Part shown: positions 53,717 through 60,965 of the stretch, one piece after another | Layout of the letters: the number at the start of each line of letters is the position of its first letter | How positions within the stretch are numbered: position 1 is the stretch's first letter | DNA from: an uncultured Prevotella sp. | GTDB lineage: Bacteria; Bacteroidota; Bacteroidia; Bacteroidales; Bacteroidaceae | Assembly (NCBI GenBank): GCA_946186115.1 | Contig: CAMHLV010000001.1 | Coordinates: 38,014 to 102,013 of the forward strand | Direction: 5' to 3' | DNA length: 64,000 nt | Notes under the pieces: model-generated | Told to the model about the DNA's origin: nothing | Database searches by the model: none | Seen by the model: only the letters and a program-made list of their open reading frames with translations | Program-made: the position numbers and the translations under genes

Positions 53717-53747
53717 CAAAGGTAGTAAATAAATCCAAACCACCAAA
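53717..53747 (-). promoter_or_regulatory. Orphan primary-sigma promoter
   Basis: TTTG (53744-53747), 19-base spacer, TACCTTTG (53717-53724); no protein gene follows on this strand for more than a kilobase. Confidence 0.6.
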
Positions 53748-53812
53748 ATATTTTTGCATTTTATTCATCAAAAATAGACATTTAAACCGCTTTTTATGCC
53801 GTTTAAACCAAA

Positions 53813-54388
53813 TTATACATTTTTTAACGCCTCGTATATCCGCTGAACCGGCAACCCCATTACGTTATAATAACTGCCGCTCATACCCGTTACACCAATA
53901 TGGCCTATCCATTCCTGAATTCCATAGGCTCCTGCTTTGTCGAGCGGATGATAATGACCGACGTAATACGATATCTCATTCTCGCTTAGTTGCTTGAACG
54001 AAACATCTGTCTTCACAGAGAAACTTATCTGCTTACTGATGGTGGTAATCGTAACTCCAGTAATGACGTGATGGGTCTGTCCGCTAAGCAGTCGGAGCAT
54101 GCTGCATGCCTCGGCATCATCCTTGGGTTTGCCCAAAACCTGATTTCCAAGTATCACTACAGTATCGGCTGTGATTATCAGCTCGCCGGAAGCCATATCC
54201 CGACGGTATGCAGCAGCCTTCTTCCTTGAAATATACTCTGCTATCTCATGCGTAGGCAACTGGGGAGGATAACTCTCATCAATACCCTCTTTGACGCAGA
54301 CCTTGAAATCGATATCGAGACCTGCCAATAACTCCTTACGTCTCGGAGAATTGCTGGCAAGAATGACTTTGTATCCTTGTGCTACCAT
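53813..54388 (-). CDS. maf: Maf-family nucleotide pyrophosphatase
   Basis: 191-residue house-cleaning enzyme hydrolysing non-canonical or modified NTPs. SNSPRRKELLAG is the N-terminal substrate loop; ITADTVVILGNQVLGKPKD carries the catalytic Asp and Lys; the C-terminal SGSYYNVMGLPV is conserved. Start overlaps the KdsC-like gene by 7 bases. Last gene of the nitroreductase-DUF2520-KdsC-Maf unit. Confidence 0.92.
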   Translation of the reverse strand: MVAQGYKVILASNSPRRKELLAGLDIDFKVCVKEGIDESYPPQLPTHEIAEYISRKKAAAYRRDMASGELIITADTVVILGNQVLGKPKDDAEACSMLRLLSGQTHHVITGVTITTISKQISFSVKTDVSFKQLSENEISYYVGHYHPLDKAGAYGIQEWIGHIGVTGMSGSYYNVMGLPVQRIYEALKNV

Positions 54389-54900
54389 CCGAAAGCCCTT
54401 TCGTCAGTTAGCCAGCGCCCCTGAGCCTTCAGAGTCTGCTCTATAACATCACGGCCACAACCATAGCCACCAGGCACATCGCTGATGTAAATGCTTGCCT
54501 CCTTGACTTCATTGCACGCATTCTTGGGGCACACCGGACATCCCACTCTGCGCATTACCTCAAGGTCGGGGATGTCGTCGCCCATGAACATCACTTCAGA
54601 GTCATCATAACCGTATTTGGTGATAAACTCCTCGTAAGCCTTTAACTTGACCGATGCCCCAAGGCAGATGTCAACCATTCCCAAGCCTTCGTAGCGGTGA
54701 CGGACGGCATCGACAGTGCAACCAGAGATTATGGCAATACGCAGTCCCATCTTCATTGCCAGCTGGATGGCATAACCATCCTTGATATTAACTGTGCGTG
54801 ACGGCACTCCGTCGATTCCCAAGGGAATGGTCTCTGCAGAAAGCACACCGTCAAGATCGAAGATGATGGCTCGTATTATTTCCAAGTCGTAACTAATCAT
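54382..54900 (-). CDS. KdsC-like HAD phosphatase (KDO-8-phosphate phosphatase)
   Basis: 172-residue capless HAD hydrolase of the C0/KdsC type: FDLDGVLSAE (motif I), IISGCTVDAVRHR (motif II), FMGDDIPDLEVMRRVG (motif IV). KdsC releases phosphate from KDO-8-P in lipid A core synthesis; the usual DGVLTDG reads DGVLSAE here. CMP-sugar HAD relatives are similar, so the substrate is likely but not certain. Confidence 0.82.
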   Translation of the reverse strand: MISYDLEIIRAIIFDLDGVLSAETIPLGIDGVPSRTVNIKDGYAIQLAMKMGLRIAIISGCTVDAVRHRYEGLGMVDICLGASVKLKAYEEFITKYGYDDSEVMFMGDDIPDLEVMRRVGCPVCPKNACNEVKEASIYISDVPGGYGCGRDVIEQTLKAQGRWLTDERAFGW

Positions 54901-54942
54901 TGTCTAATATTATTGTTTGTTTTCTAAATCTTATCACACATA

Positions 54943-55722
54943 TTACCCGTGCTTCAGATGCATGTCGTGAATGCTCCGGGAAAGAACGCTATAGACCTCT
55001 TTCATGTCATCGCGGCCCGAAAGGAGTGAGAGCTGCATCTGGATGACATTCTGGTCGTAGCGCACAGCTGGGCCGGTCTGAGCAGCCACAGGGTGGAGCT
55101 CGTGAACCTTTCGTGCCGTCTCGTCTATCAGCGGCAGCATGACATCGAAGGGAAGACCATTATCCGCAAGAATTTCTGACGACAGAGCATAGCAGTGGTT
55201 AACAAAATTGCATGCAAAGACGGCTGCCAGATGCAAGTGACGGCGCTTCTCGCTATCAAGCTCATATACTCTATCACTTATGCTCTCAGCAAGCAGATAC
55301 AGCATCGACAGCGAGTCGCTATTGTCAGCTTCAAGGAATGTAGGGATATCACAGAACTGCAAAGGGCGCGATTTTGAGAATGTCTGCATCGGATACATCA
55401 CACCATAGCGTGAAGCATAGCCGTCGAACAGAGCCATTGGCATGGAACCTGCTGTGTGGACAAAAAGCATGCCCTGGCGACCTTTGGTAATATCGGGAAT
55501 CAGCGAGGCAAGGGCAGCATCCTTGACGGAGATTATACACACATCTGCCTCATGGGGCAACTTACTGCAATCATCTGTGGCCTGAGCCCCTACCCTGTCG
55601 GCCAACTGGCGTGCAGCACTCATGGTGCGACTATACACACACAGCACTTCATGACCGGCTTCAGACAAGGCCGGAACCAAACTCGTGGCCAGATTGCCGG
55701 CACCAACCATTATTATTCGCAT
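54943..55722 (-). CDS. DUF2520 Rossmann-fold NAD(P)-binding protein
   Basis: 259 residues. The N-terminal MVGAGNLATSLVPALSEAGH is a Rossmann dinucleotide-binding loop and the C-terminal DUF2520 helical domain includes HLAAVFACNFVNHCYALS. It resembles ketopantoate/pyrroline-5-carboxylate reductase-type folds; reaction unknown. A 20-bp tandem duplication separates its start from the upstream nitroreductase stop. Confidence 0.85.
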   Translation of the reverse strand: MRIIMVGAGNLATSLVPALSEAGHEVLCVYSRTMSAARQLADRVGAQATDDCSKLPHEADVCIISVKDAALASLIPDITKGRQGMLFVHTAGSMPMALFDGYASRYGVMYPMQTFSKSRPLQFCDIPTFLEADNSDSLSMLYLLAESISDRVYELDSEKRRHLHLAAVFACNFVNHCYALSSEILADNGLPFDVMLPLIDETARKVHELHPVAAQTGPAVRYDQNVIQMQLSLLSGRDDMKEVYSVLSRSIHDMHLKHG

Positions 55723-55728
55723 GGGGAG

Positions 55729-55768
55729 GATACTATCAGAATTTGTTCGATACTATCAGAATTTGTTC
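55729..55768. repeat. Perfect 20-bp tandem duplication
   Basis: GATACTATCAGAATTTGTTC occurs at 55729-55748 and again at 55749-55768. The second copy encodes the nitroreductase C-terminus (NKF-stop); the first repeats the same codons after the stop. Confidence 0.9.
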
Positions 55769-56280
55769 AAATGCACATTCTCCCACTTCAGCTTGTCTTC
55801 ATTCTGAGGCTTACGCTCATCGGCCTTATGTCCGATAGCGAGAATGCAAAGACAAGAAAGATTCTCGGGAATGTCGAGCACACCCTGTATCACTGTGTCG
55901 GCACTGGTACCATCAGACAAGCCTCGGCCGCGCATCTGAATCCAGCAAGAACCCAACCCGAGAGCCTCGGCCTGATACTGCATTGAGATGGCAGCGATAG
56001 AACCGTCTTCTACCCAGCAGTCATTCTGAAGCGGGTCACCAAGCACTACGATGGCCAATGGAGCTCCCTTAAGAAACTGACCACCCATGTCCTTGGCATC
56101 AGAAAGTTTCTCAATATCCATCTTGTCGTCAACCACCACAAACTGCCAGGCACGCTGACCTTTAGAAGTGGGCGACATCAGGCCGGCACGCAATATAAGC
56201 TTTACGTCTTCTCCATCAATCTCCTGGTCTGTAAACTTTCGGTGTGAACGGCGCAACTGCACCAAATCCTTGAATTCCAT
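55756..56280 (-). CDS. Nitroreductase-family flavoprotein
   Basis: 174-residue FMN-dependent NAD(P)H oxidoreductase. RRSHRKFTDQEI is the FMN-phosphate Arg motif, LMSPTSKGQRAWQFVVVDD the dimer/FMN block, and GLGSCWIQMRGRG the C-terminal flavin contact. Physiological substrate unknown; short form of the family. Leads a four-gene minus unit with its own promoter. Confidence 0.88.
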   Translation of the reverse strand: MEFKDLVQLRRSHRKFTDQEIDGEDVKLILRAGLMSPTSKGQRAWQFVVVDDKMDIEKLSDAKDMGGQFLKGAPLAIVVLGDPLQNDCWVEDGSIAAISMQYQAEALGLGSCWIQMRGRGLSDGTSADTVIQGVLDIPENLSCLCILAIGHKADERKPQNEDKLKWENVHLNKF

Positions 56281-56352
56281 AATGGCAATAATACATTATA
56301 TTAATATAATAAGAACAGATAATGATATCGCTGTTCTCTTACTATCTGAGCG

Positions 56353-56383
56353 CAAAGGTAACGAATATTTCCCAATCGGACAA
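56353..56383 (-). promoter_or_regulatory. Promoter of the nitroreductase unit
   Basis: TTG (56381-56383), 20-base spacer, TACCTTTG (56353-56360); leader about 70 bases. Confidence 0.6.
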
Positions 56384-56424
56384 GAAAAATACGGAAAAGT
56401 GATGGCTATATGAAACAAAATGAC

Positions 56425-56432
56425 TACCTTTG
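56425..56432 (+). promoter_or_regulatory. -7 box of the queuosine-precursor operon
   Basis: TACCTTTG; the -33 region is weak. It gives a leader of about 105 bases, the longest predicted in the window. Confidence 0.5.
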
Positions 56433-56435
56433 CAC

Positions 56436-56541
56436 TCGCTTAACATTTAAAAGCAGGGGTACTTGCAGGCTTTGCTCAACAGCCTGACGCCAGCAGGAAT
56501 GCTGCACGACGTTAAACCCCCTTTAACAAAACAAGATAACA
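56436..56541 (+). promoter_or_regulatory. Structured leader, candidate preQ1/preQ0 riboswitch
   Basis: The leader contains CAGGCT/AGCCTG (56466-56471 with 56481-56486), CAGCA-GGAA-TGCTG with a GNRA-type loop (56491-56504) and GTTAAA-CCCCC-TTTAAC (56511-56527). GGGGT (56456-56460) can pair with ACCCC (56516-56520), either closing a multi-branch domain or forming a pseudoknot with the last hairpin loop. The next genes import a queuosine precursor and make preQ1. It does not match the compact class I preQ1 aptamer I remember. Confidence 0.5.
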
Positions 56542-57240
56542 ATGGAACAAAAAGACAAAGGAAAGGTAAGTGTGCTGTTTATGCTTTTCGGCACACTGTT
56601 CTGCGTCTGCCTGATTACGGCAAACGTATTGGAGACAAAGCAACTATCGTTCGGACCTATCAATCTCACAGCAGGAATAATAGTGTTTCCTGTATCATAC
56701 ATCATCAACGATGTGGTGTGTGAGGTTTGGGGATACCAGCGTACAAGAATGCTCATTTGGATGGGATTCGCCATGAACTTCCTCTTTGTAATCTTCGGGG
56801 CAATAGCCGACTGGATTCCTGGTGCACCATACTGGGAAGGCGACGAGGGATTCCACGTAATCTTCGGACTGGCACCACGCATCACACTGGCATCGTTTGT
56901 AGCATTCATTGCAGGCTCGTTTATCAATGCTTATGTAATGTCGCGAATGAAACTCTCATCAGGAGGACAGAACTTTTCAGCACGCGCAATACTAAGTACA
57001 GTGTTTGGCGAGGGTGTCGACTCACTCATCTTCTTCCCGCTGGCCCTCGGCGGTGTGATACCATGGGAGGAAATGCCTTCACTAATGATTTCGCAGGTGA
57101 CACTGAAAACGCTATACGAAATTGCAGTGCTTCCTGTAACTATACGTGTGGTGGCTTTCACAAAGAAGCACGACCATGAGGATGTTTACGACAAAGACAT
57201 CAACTATAACATATTTAATATCCTGAAAATCGAGAACTAA
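56542..57240 (+). CDS. Queuosine precursor transporter (YhhQ/QPTR family)
   Basis: 232-residue inner-membrane protein with about six helices; [32 protein letters not shown] and the later [15 protein letters not shown] are family landmarks. Members import preQ0, preQ1 or queuine for tRNA modification. queF follows after one base, so uptake of preQ0/preQ1 is the likely role here. Confidence 0.9.
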   Translation: MEQKDKGKVSVLFMLFGTLFCVCLITANVLETKQLSFGPINLTAGIIVFPVSYIINDVVCEVWGYQRTRMLIWMGFAMNFLFVIFGAIADWIPGAPYWEGDEGFHVIFGLAPRITLASFVAFIAGSFINAYVMSRMKLSSGGQNFSARAILSTVFGEGVDSLIFFPLALGGVIPWEEMPSLMISQVTLKTLYEIAVLPVTIRVVAFTKKHDHEDVYDKDINYNIFNILKIEN

Positions 57241-57241
57241 T

Positions 57242-57703
57242 ATGAATAGAGAACAAGACAACTTGCAATTGCTGGGACGCAAGACAGAATACAAATCCGA
57301 CTATGCACCAGAAGTGCTGGAAACATTTGTCAACAAGCATCAGGACAATGACTACTGGGTGCAGTTCAACTGCCCTGAGTTTACGTCGCTGTGTCCGATA
57401 ACCGGACAGCCCGACTTTGCCGAAATCAAAATCATGTACCTGCCTGCCGAACGAATGGTGGAATCGAAGAGCCTAAAACTATACCTCTTCTCATTTCGCA
57501 ACCATGGCGACTTTCATGAAGACTGCGTCAACACCATCATGAAAGACCTTGTAAAACTCATGCAGCCAAAATACATCGAAGTGACCGGAATATTCACACC
57601 AAGAGGAGGCATCAGCATATATCCATACGCCAATTACGGCATGCCTGGCACAAAATATGAGCGCATGGCAGAAGAGAGATTGCTCAACAGACAAATGATA
57701 TGA
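57242..57703 (+). CDS. queF: NADPH-dependent preQ0 reductase QueF
   Basis: 153-residue short-form (YkvM-type) tunnelling-fold enzyme reducing preQ0 nitrile to preQ1 amine. The catalytic Cys is in [14 protein letters not shown], the QueF motif [20 protein letters not shown] carries the NADPH/substrate residues, and Glu of FHED binds the pyrrole. Directly coupled to the transporter gene. No other queuosine synthesis genes are in the window, consistent with salvage. Confidence 0.93.
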   Translation: MNREQDNLQLLGRKTEYKSDYAPEVLETFVNKHQDNDYWVQFNCPEFTSLCPITGQPDFAEIKIMYLPAERMVESKSLKLYLFSFRNHGDFHEDCVNTIMKDLVKLMQPKYIEVTGIFTPRGGISIYPYANYGMPGTKYERMAEERLLNRQMI

Positions 57704-57776
57704 TGCAGAAAAATGCCATGCCGACTTGACAAAACGCAAGGAGAAACAGGTTATTTACTTAATTAATGCTTAAATA

Positions 57777-57808
57777 TTTGGTCAAATGAAATAAAAAGTG
57801 TAATTTCG
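57777..57808 (+). promoter_or_regulatory. Candidate promoter of serC-serA
   Basis: TTTG (57777-57780), 20-base spacer, TAATTTCG (57801-57808, one mismatch to the -7 consensus); leader about 50 bases. Confidence 0.45.
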
Positions 57809-57861
57809 CGCCATATTTCTTGAAACAAACGTATCAAACAATAATTAAACAACATCAAACA

Positions 57862-58929
57862 ATGAAGAAGTACAACTTTAACGCCGGTCCTTCGATGCTC
57901 CCCCGCGAGGTTATTGAGAAGACCGCACAACAGTGTTTAGACTTCAATGGTTCTGGTCTCTCGCTGATGGAGATCAGCCATCGTGCCAAGGATTTCCAGC
58001 CCGTAGTTGACGAGGCTGTAGCTCTGGTGAAAGAACTGCTCTCAGTGCCAGAGGGATATTCAGTAATTTTCCTTGGTGGCGGCGCAAGCCTTGAATTCTG
58101 CATGATTCCATACAACTTCCTTATCAAGAAAGCTGCCTACCTGAATACTGGCGTATGGGCTAAGAAGGCTATGAAGGAAGCCAAGTTGTTTGGCGAGGTA
58201 GTTGAGGTAGCTTCTTCTGCAGATGCCAACTACACATTCATCCCTAAGGATTGGTCTGTACCTGCTGATGCCGACTATCTGCACATCACTACAAACAACA
58301 CAATCTACGGTACTGAAATCCGCAAGGACCTGGATGTCAACGTTCCCCTGATTGCCGATATGTCGTCAGACATCTTCAGCCGTCCCGTTGACGTAGCAAA
58401 ATACGATGCCATTTATGCTGGTGCACAGAAGAACCTGGCAATGGCAGGTGTTACTATCGTCATCGTGAAAGACGACAAGCTGGGCAAGGCTCCTCGCGAG
58501 ATTCCTACCATGCTCGACTATCGTACACACGTAGAGAAGGGTTCAATGTTCAACACACCTCCTGTAGTGCCCATCTACTGTGCACTGGAGAATCTGCGCT
58601 GGATTAAAGCTCAGGGTGGTGTTGAGGCTATGGACAAGCTGGCTAAGCAGCGTGCAGAAATCGTTTATGGCGAGATTGACCGCAACAAGTGCTTCGTAGG
58701 TACTGCCAAGGCTGAGGATCGCTCACTGATGAACCTCTGCTTCGTAATGGCTCCCGAGTATAAAGAACTGGAGAAAGAATTCCTTGACTTTGCTACCTCT
58801 AAGGGTATGGTTGGTGTCAAGGGTCACCGCTCTGTTGGTGGCTTCCGTGCCAGCTGCTACAATGCACAGACCATCGAGGGTGTCAACGCACTTGTTGCCT
58901 GCATGAAGGAATTTGAAGCAAATCACTAA
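57862..58929 (+). CDS. serC: Phosphoserine aminotransferase
   Basis: 355-residue PLP enzyme converting 3-phosphohydroxypyruvate to phosphoserine. [15 protein letters not shown] is the N-terminal signature; [18 protein letters not shown] and [13 protein letters not shown] (PLP Lys) are intact; [13 protein letters not shown] near the C-terminus. ATG 57862 (MKKYNFNAG) is chosen over 57820 by homology. serA follows after 33 bases. Confidence 0.96.
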   Translation: MKKYNFNAGPSMLPREVIEKTAQQCLDFNGSGLSLMEISHRAKDFQPVVDEAVALVKELLSVPEGYSVIFLGGGASLEFCMIPYNFLIKKAAYLNTGVWAKKAMKEAKLFGEVVEVASSADANYTFIPKDWSVPADADYLHITTNNTIYGTEIRKDLDVNVPLIADMSSDIFSRPVDVAKYDAIYAGAQKNLAMAGVTIVIVKDDKLGKAPREIPTMLDYRTHVEKGSMFNTPPVVPIYCALENLRWIKAQGGVEAMDKLAKQRAEIVYGEIDRNKCFVGTAKAEDRSLMNLCFVMAPEYKELEKEFLDFATSKGMVGVKGHRSVGGFRASCYNAQTIEGVNALVACMKEFEANH

Positions 58930-58962
58930 AATAACAAAAAAGGATTTGAAATAATTAGAATT

Positions 58963-59880
58963 ATGAAGATTCTTGTAGCAACAGAGAAGCCTTTTGCAGC
59001 AGCAGCAGTTGCTGGCATCAAGGCTGAGGTAGAGGCCGCAGGTAATGAGCTGGCTCTACTGGAGAAATATACAGAAAAGGCACAGCTGCTCGATGCAGTG
59101 AAAGACGCTGACGCACTAATTATCCGCTCAGACAAGGTGGATGCCGAGGTGCTTGACGCTGCAAAACAGTTGAAGATTGTGGTTCGCGCCGGTGCAGGTT
59201 ACGATAACATCGACCTGGCTGCTGCTACTGCTCACAACGTGGTAGCCGAGAATACTCCCGGACAAAACGCTAACGCTGTGGCCGAACTGGTTTTTGGACT
59301 GCTGGTATTTGCAGTACGCCAGTTCTACAACGGTAAGGCCGGCACGGAACTGAAAGACAAGAAGCTTGGTATCCTGGCTTTCGGTAATGTAGGTCGCAAC
59401 GTAGCCCGCATTGCAAAGGGCTTCGGCATGGATGTCTATGCTTTCGACGCCTACTGCCCTACCAAGGTTATCGAGGCTGCTGGAGTGAAGGCTGTTAAAT
59501 CACAGGACGAATTATTTGAAGTCAGCGACGTAGTATCACTGCACATCCCTGCTACTGCAGAAACTAAGGAGAGCATCAACTATGCACTGGTCAACAAATT
59601 GCCAAAAGGCGGTATTCTGGTGAATACTGCTCGCAAAGAGGTCATCAATGAGCCAGAACTGCTCAAACTGCTGGCCGAGCGTCAGGACTTGAAGTTCGTC
59701 ACTGACATCAAGCCCGATGCTGATGCTGATTTCCTCCAGTTCGAAGGCAGATACTTCTCTACCCCGAAAAAGATGGGCGCACAGACTGCTGAAGCAAATA
59801 CCAATGCAGGTATTGCTGCTGCAAAGCAAATCAACGCGTTCTTCAAGACTGGTGACACTAAATTCCAGGTAAACAAATAA
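58963..59880 (+). CDS. serA: D-3-phosphoglycerate dehydrogenase (short form)
   Basis: 305-residue NAD-dependent 2-hydroxyacid dehydrogenase for the first step of serine synthesis. Catalytic Arg in VVRAGAGYDNIDL, nucleotide loop GILAFGNVGRNVA, VNTARKEVINE, and a C-terminal catalytic block. It lacks the ACT regulatory domain, so no serine feedback through that domain is expected. The serC neighbour settles the pathway. Strong terminator downstream. Confidence 0.92.
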   Translation: MKILVATEKPFAAAAVAGIKAEVEAAGNELALLEKYTEKAQLLDAVKDADALIIRSDKVDAEVLDAAKQLKIVVRAGAGYDNIDLAAATAHNVVAENTPGQNANAVAELVFGLLVFAVRQFYNGKAGTELKDKKLGILAFGNVGRNVARIAKGFGMDVYAFDAYCPTKVIEAAGVKAVKSQDELFEVSDVVSLHIPATAETKESINYALVNKLPKGGILVNTARKEVINEPELLKLLAERQDLKFVTDIKPDADADFLQFEGRYFSTPKKMGAQTAEANTNAGIAAAKQINAFFKTGDTKFQVNK

Positions 59881-59924
59881 GACACTTTTCCTGTAAAAAA
59901 GAAAATCATTAATATTTTTTAAAA

Positions 59925-59966
59925 TAAAAAAATCGGTCGTTGGAGAACAACGTACCGATTTTTTTT
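59925..59966 (+). terminator. Intrinsic terminator after serA
   Basis: Stem AATCGGT-CGTTG (59931-59942), loop GAGAA, CAACG-T-ACCGATT (59948-59960) with one bulged T, then TTTTTT. Confidence 0.85.
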
Positions 59967-59967
59967 G

Positions 59968-59975
59968 TAACTTTG
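59968..59975 (+). promoter_or_regulatory. Candidate -7 box of rpoD
   Basis: TAACTTTG immediately after the serA terminator T-run; -33 region would lie inside the terminator stem and has no TTTG. Leader about 75 bases. Confidence 0.4.
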
Positions 59976-60052
59976 CACCGCTTTTAAAAGTATTTTTTAC
60001 CACACTTACCTGATTTTCAGGCAGTTAAAGTTTTTAGGAAAAGTTTTTCAAG

Positions 60053-60925
60053 ATGAGACAACTTAAGATTCAGAAGAGTATTACGAATCGTTCAAGTGAA
60101 GCACTGGATAAATATCTGGTGGAAATCGGTCGTGCACCGCTGATCAGCATCGACGAGGAAATCGAGCTGGCTCAGAAAATTCGCAAAGGCGGTCCTGAAG
60201 GCGAGCGTGCCAAGGATAAACTTGTGACGGCCAACCTGAGATTCGTAGTATCCGTTGCTAAGCAGTATCAGCATCAGGGACTGACGCTGACTGACTTGAT
60301 TGACGAGGGTAACATTGGCCTTATTAAGGCAGCACAGAAGTTCGATGAAACACGTGGCTTCAAATTTATCTCTTATGCGGTATGGTGGATTCGCCAAAGC
60401 ATTCTGCAGGCTATTGCCGAGCAGAGCCGTATCGTTCGTTTGCCTTTGAATCAGGTTGGTTCACTGAGCAAGATTAATCACGAAATTAATAAATTCGAAC
60501 AAGAAAATCAGCGTCACCCTTCTATCTCGGAACTGAGCGACGCTACCAGCTTGGACGAAGAGAAAATATCACAGTCGATGATGGCCGATGGTCATCACGT
60601 TTCCATCGACGCTCCTTTCCAGGATGGCGAAGACAACTGTATGCTTGATGTTATGGCAAGTGGCGACGACTCACGCACAGACCGTCAGGTTGACCATGAG
60701 TCTATGGCACTCGAGCTGAACAACGTACTCCAGAAAGTTCTGAAAGAGCGCGAAATCACCATTATCCGTGAATGCTTCGGCATTGGCTGCCACGAAAAAG
60801 GTTTGGAAGAAATAGGCGACCAACTGGGACTGACACGTGAGCGCGTACGCCAGATCCGTGAAAAGAGCATTGCCAAATTACGCGATTCTGGTAATGCACG
60901 TATTTTGATGAAATATTTAGGCTAA
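60053..60925 (+). CDS. rpoD: Primary RNA polymerase sigma factor (Bacteroidetes short form)
   Basis: 290-residue sigma-70 family factor lacking region 1.1, as in the Bacteroidetes primary sigma. Region 1.2 (YLVEIGRAPLIS), region 2 (NLRFVVSVAKQYQHQGL, DLIDEGNIGLIKAA, KFISYAVWWIRQSI), region 3 and region 4 (GLEEIGDQLGLTRERVRQIR) are complete. It would read the TTTG-N19-TAnnTTTG promoters seen throughout the window. Confidence 0.94.
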   Translation: MRQLKIQKSITNRSSEALDKYLVEIGRAPLISIDEEIELAQKIRKGGPEGERAKDKLVTANLRFVVSVAKQYQHQGLTLTDLIDEGNIGLIKAAQKFDETRGFKFISYAVWWIRQSILQAIAEQSRIVRLPLNQVGSLSKINHEINKFEQENQRHPSISELSDATSLDEEKISQSMMADGHHVSIDAPFQDGEDNCMLDVMASGDDSRTDRQVDHESMALELNNVLQKVLKEREITIIRECFGIGCHEKGLEEIGDQLGLTRERVRQIREKSIAKLRDSGNARILMKYLG

Positions 60926-60928
60926 AAG

Positions 60929-60960
60929 TTTGGCGGCTCCAAGAATTTTCAGTAATTTTG
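60929..60960 (+). promoter_or_regulatory. Promoter abutting the DUF5686-like gene
   Basis: TTTG (60929-60932), 20-base spacer, TAATTTTG (60953-60960), 5 bases before GTG 60966; near-leaderless. Confidence 0.62.
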
Positions 60961-60965
60961 GGGTC

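Noticed and set aside
56433..56541. Class I preQ1 riboswitch
   Set aside because: The compact stem plus A-rich tail expected of that class is not evident; the leader has three separate hairpins, so only a generic candidate riboswitch is claimed.
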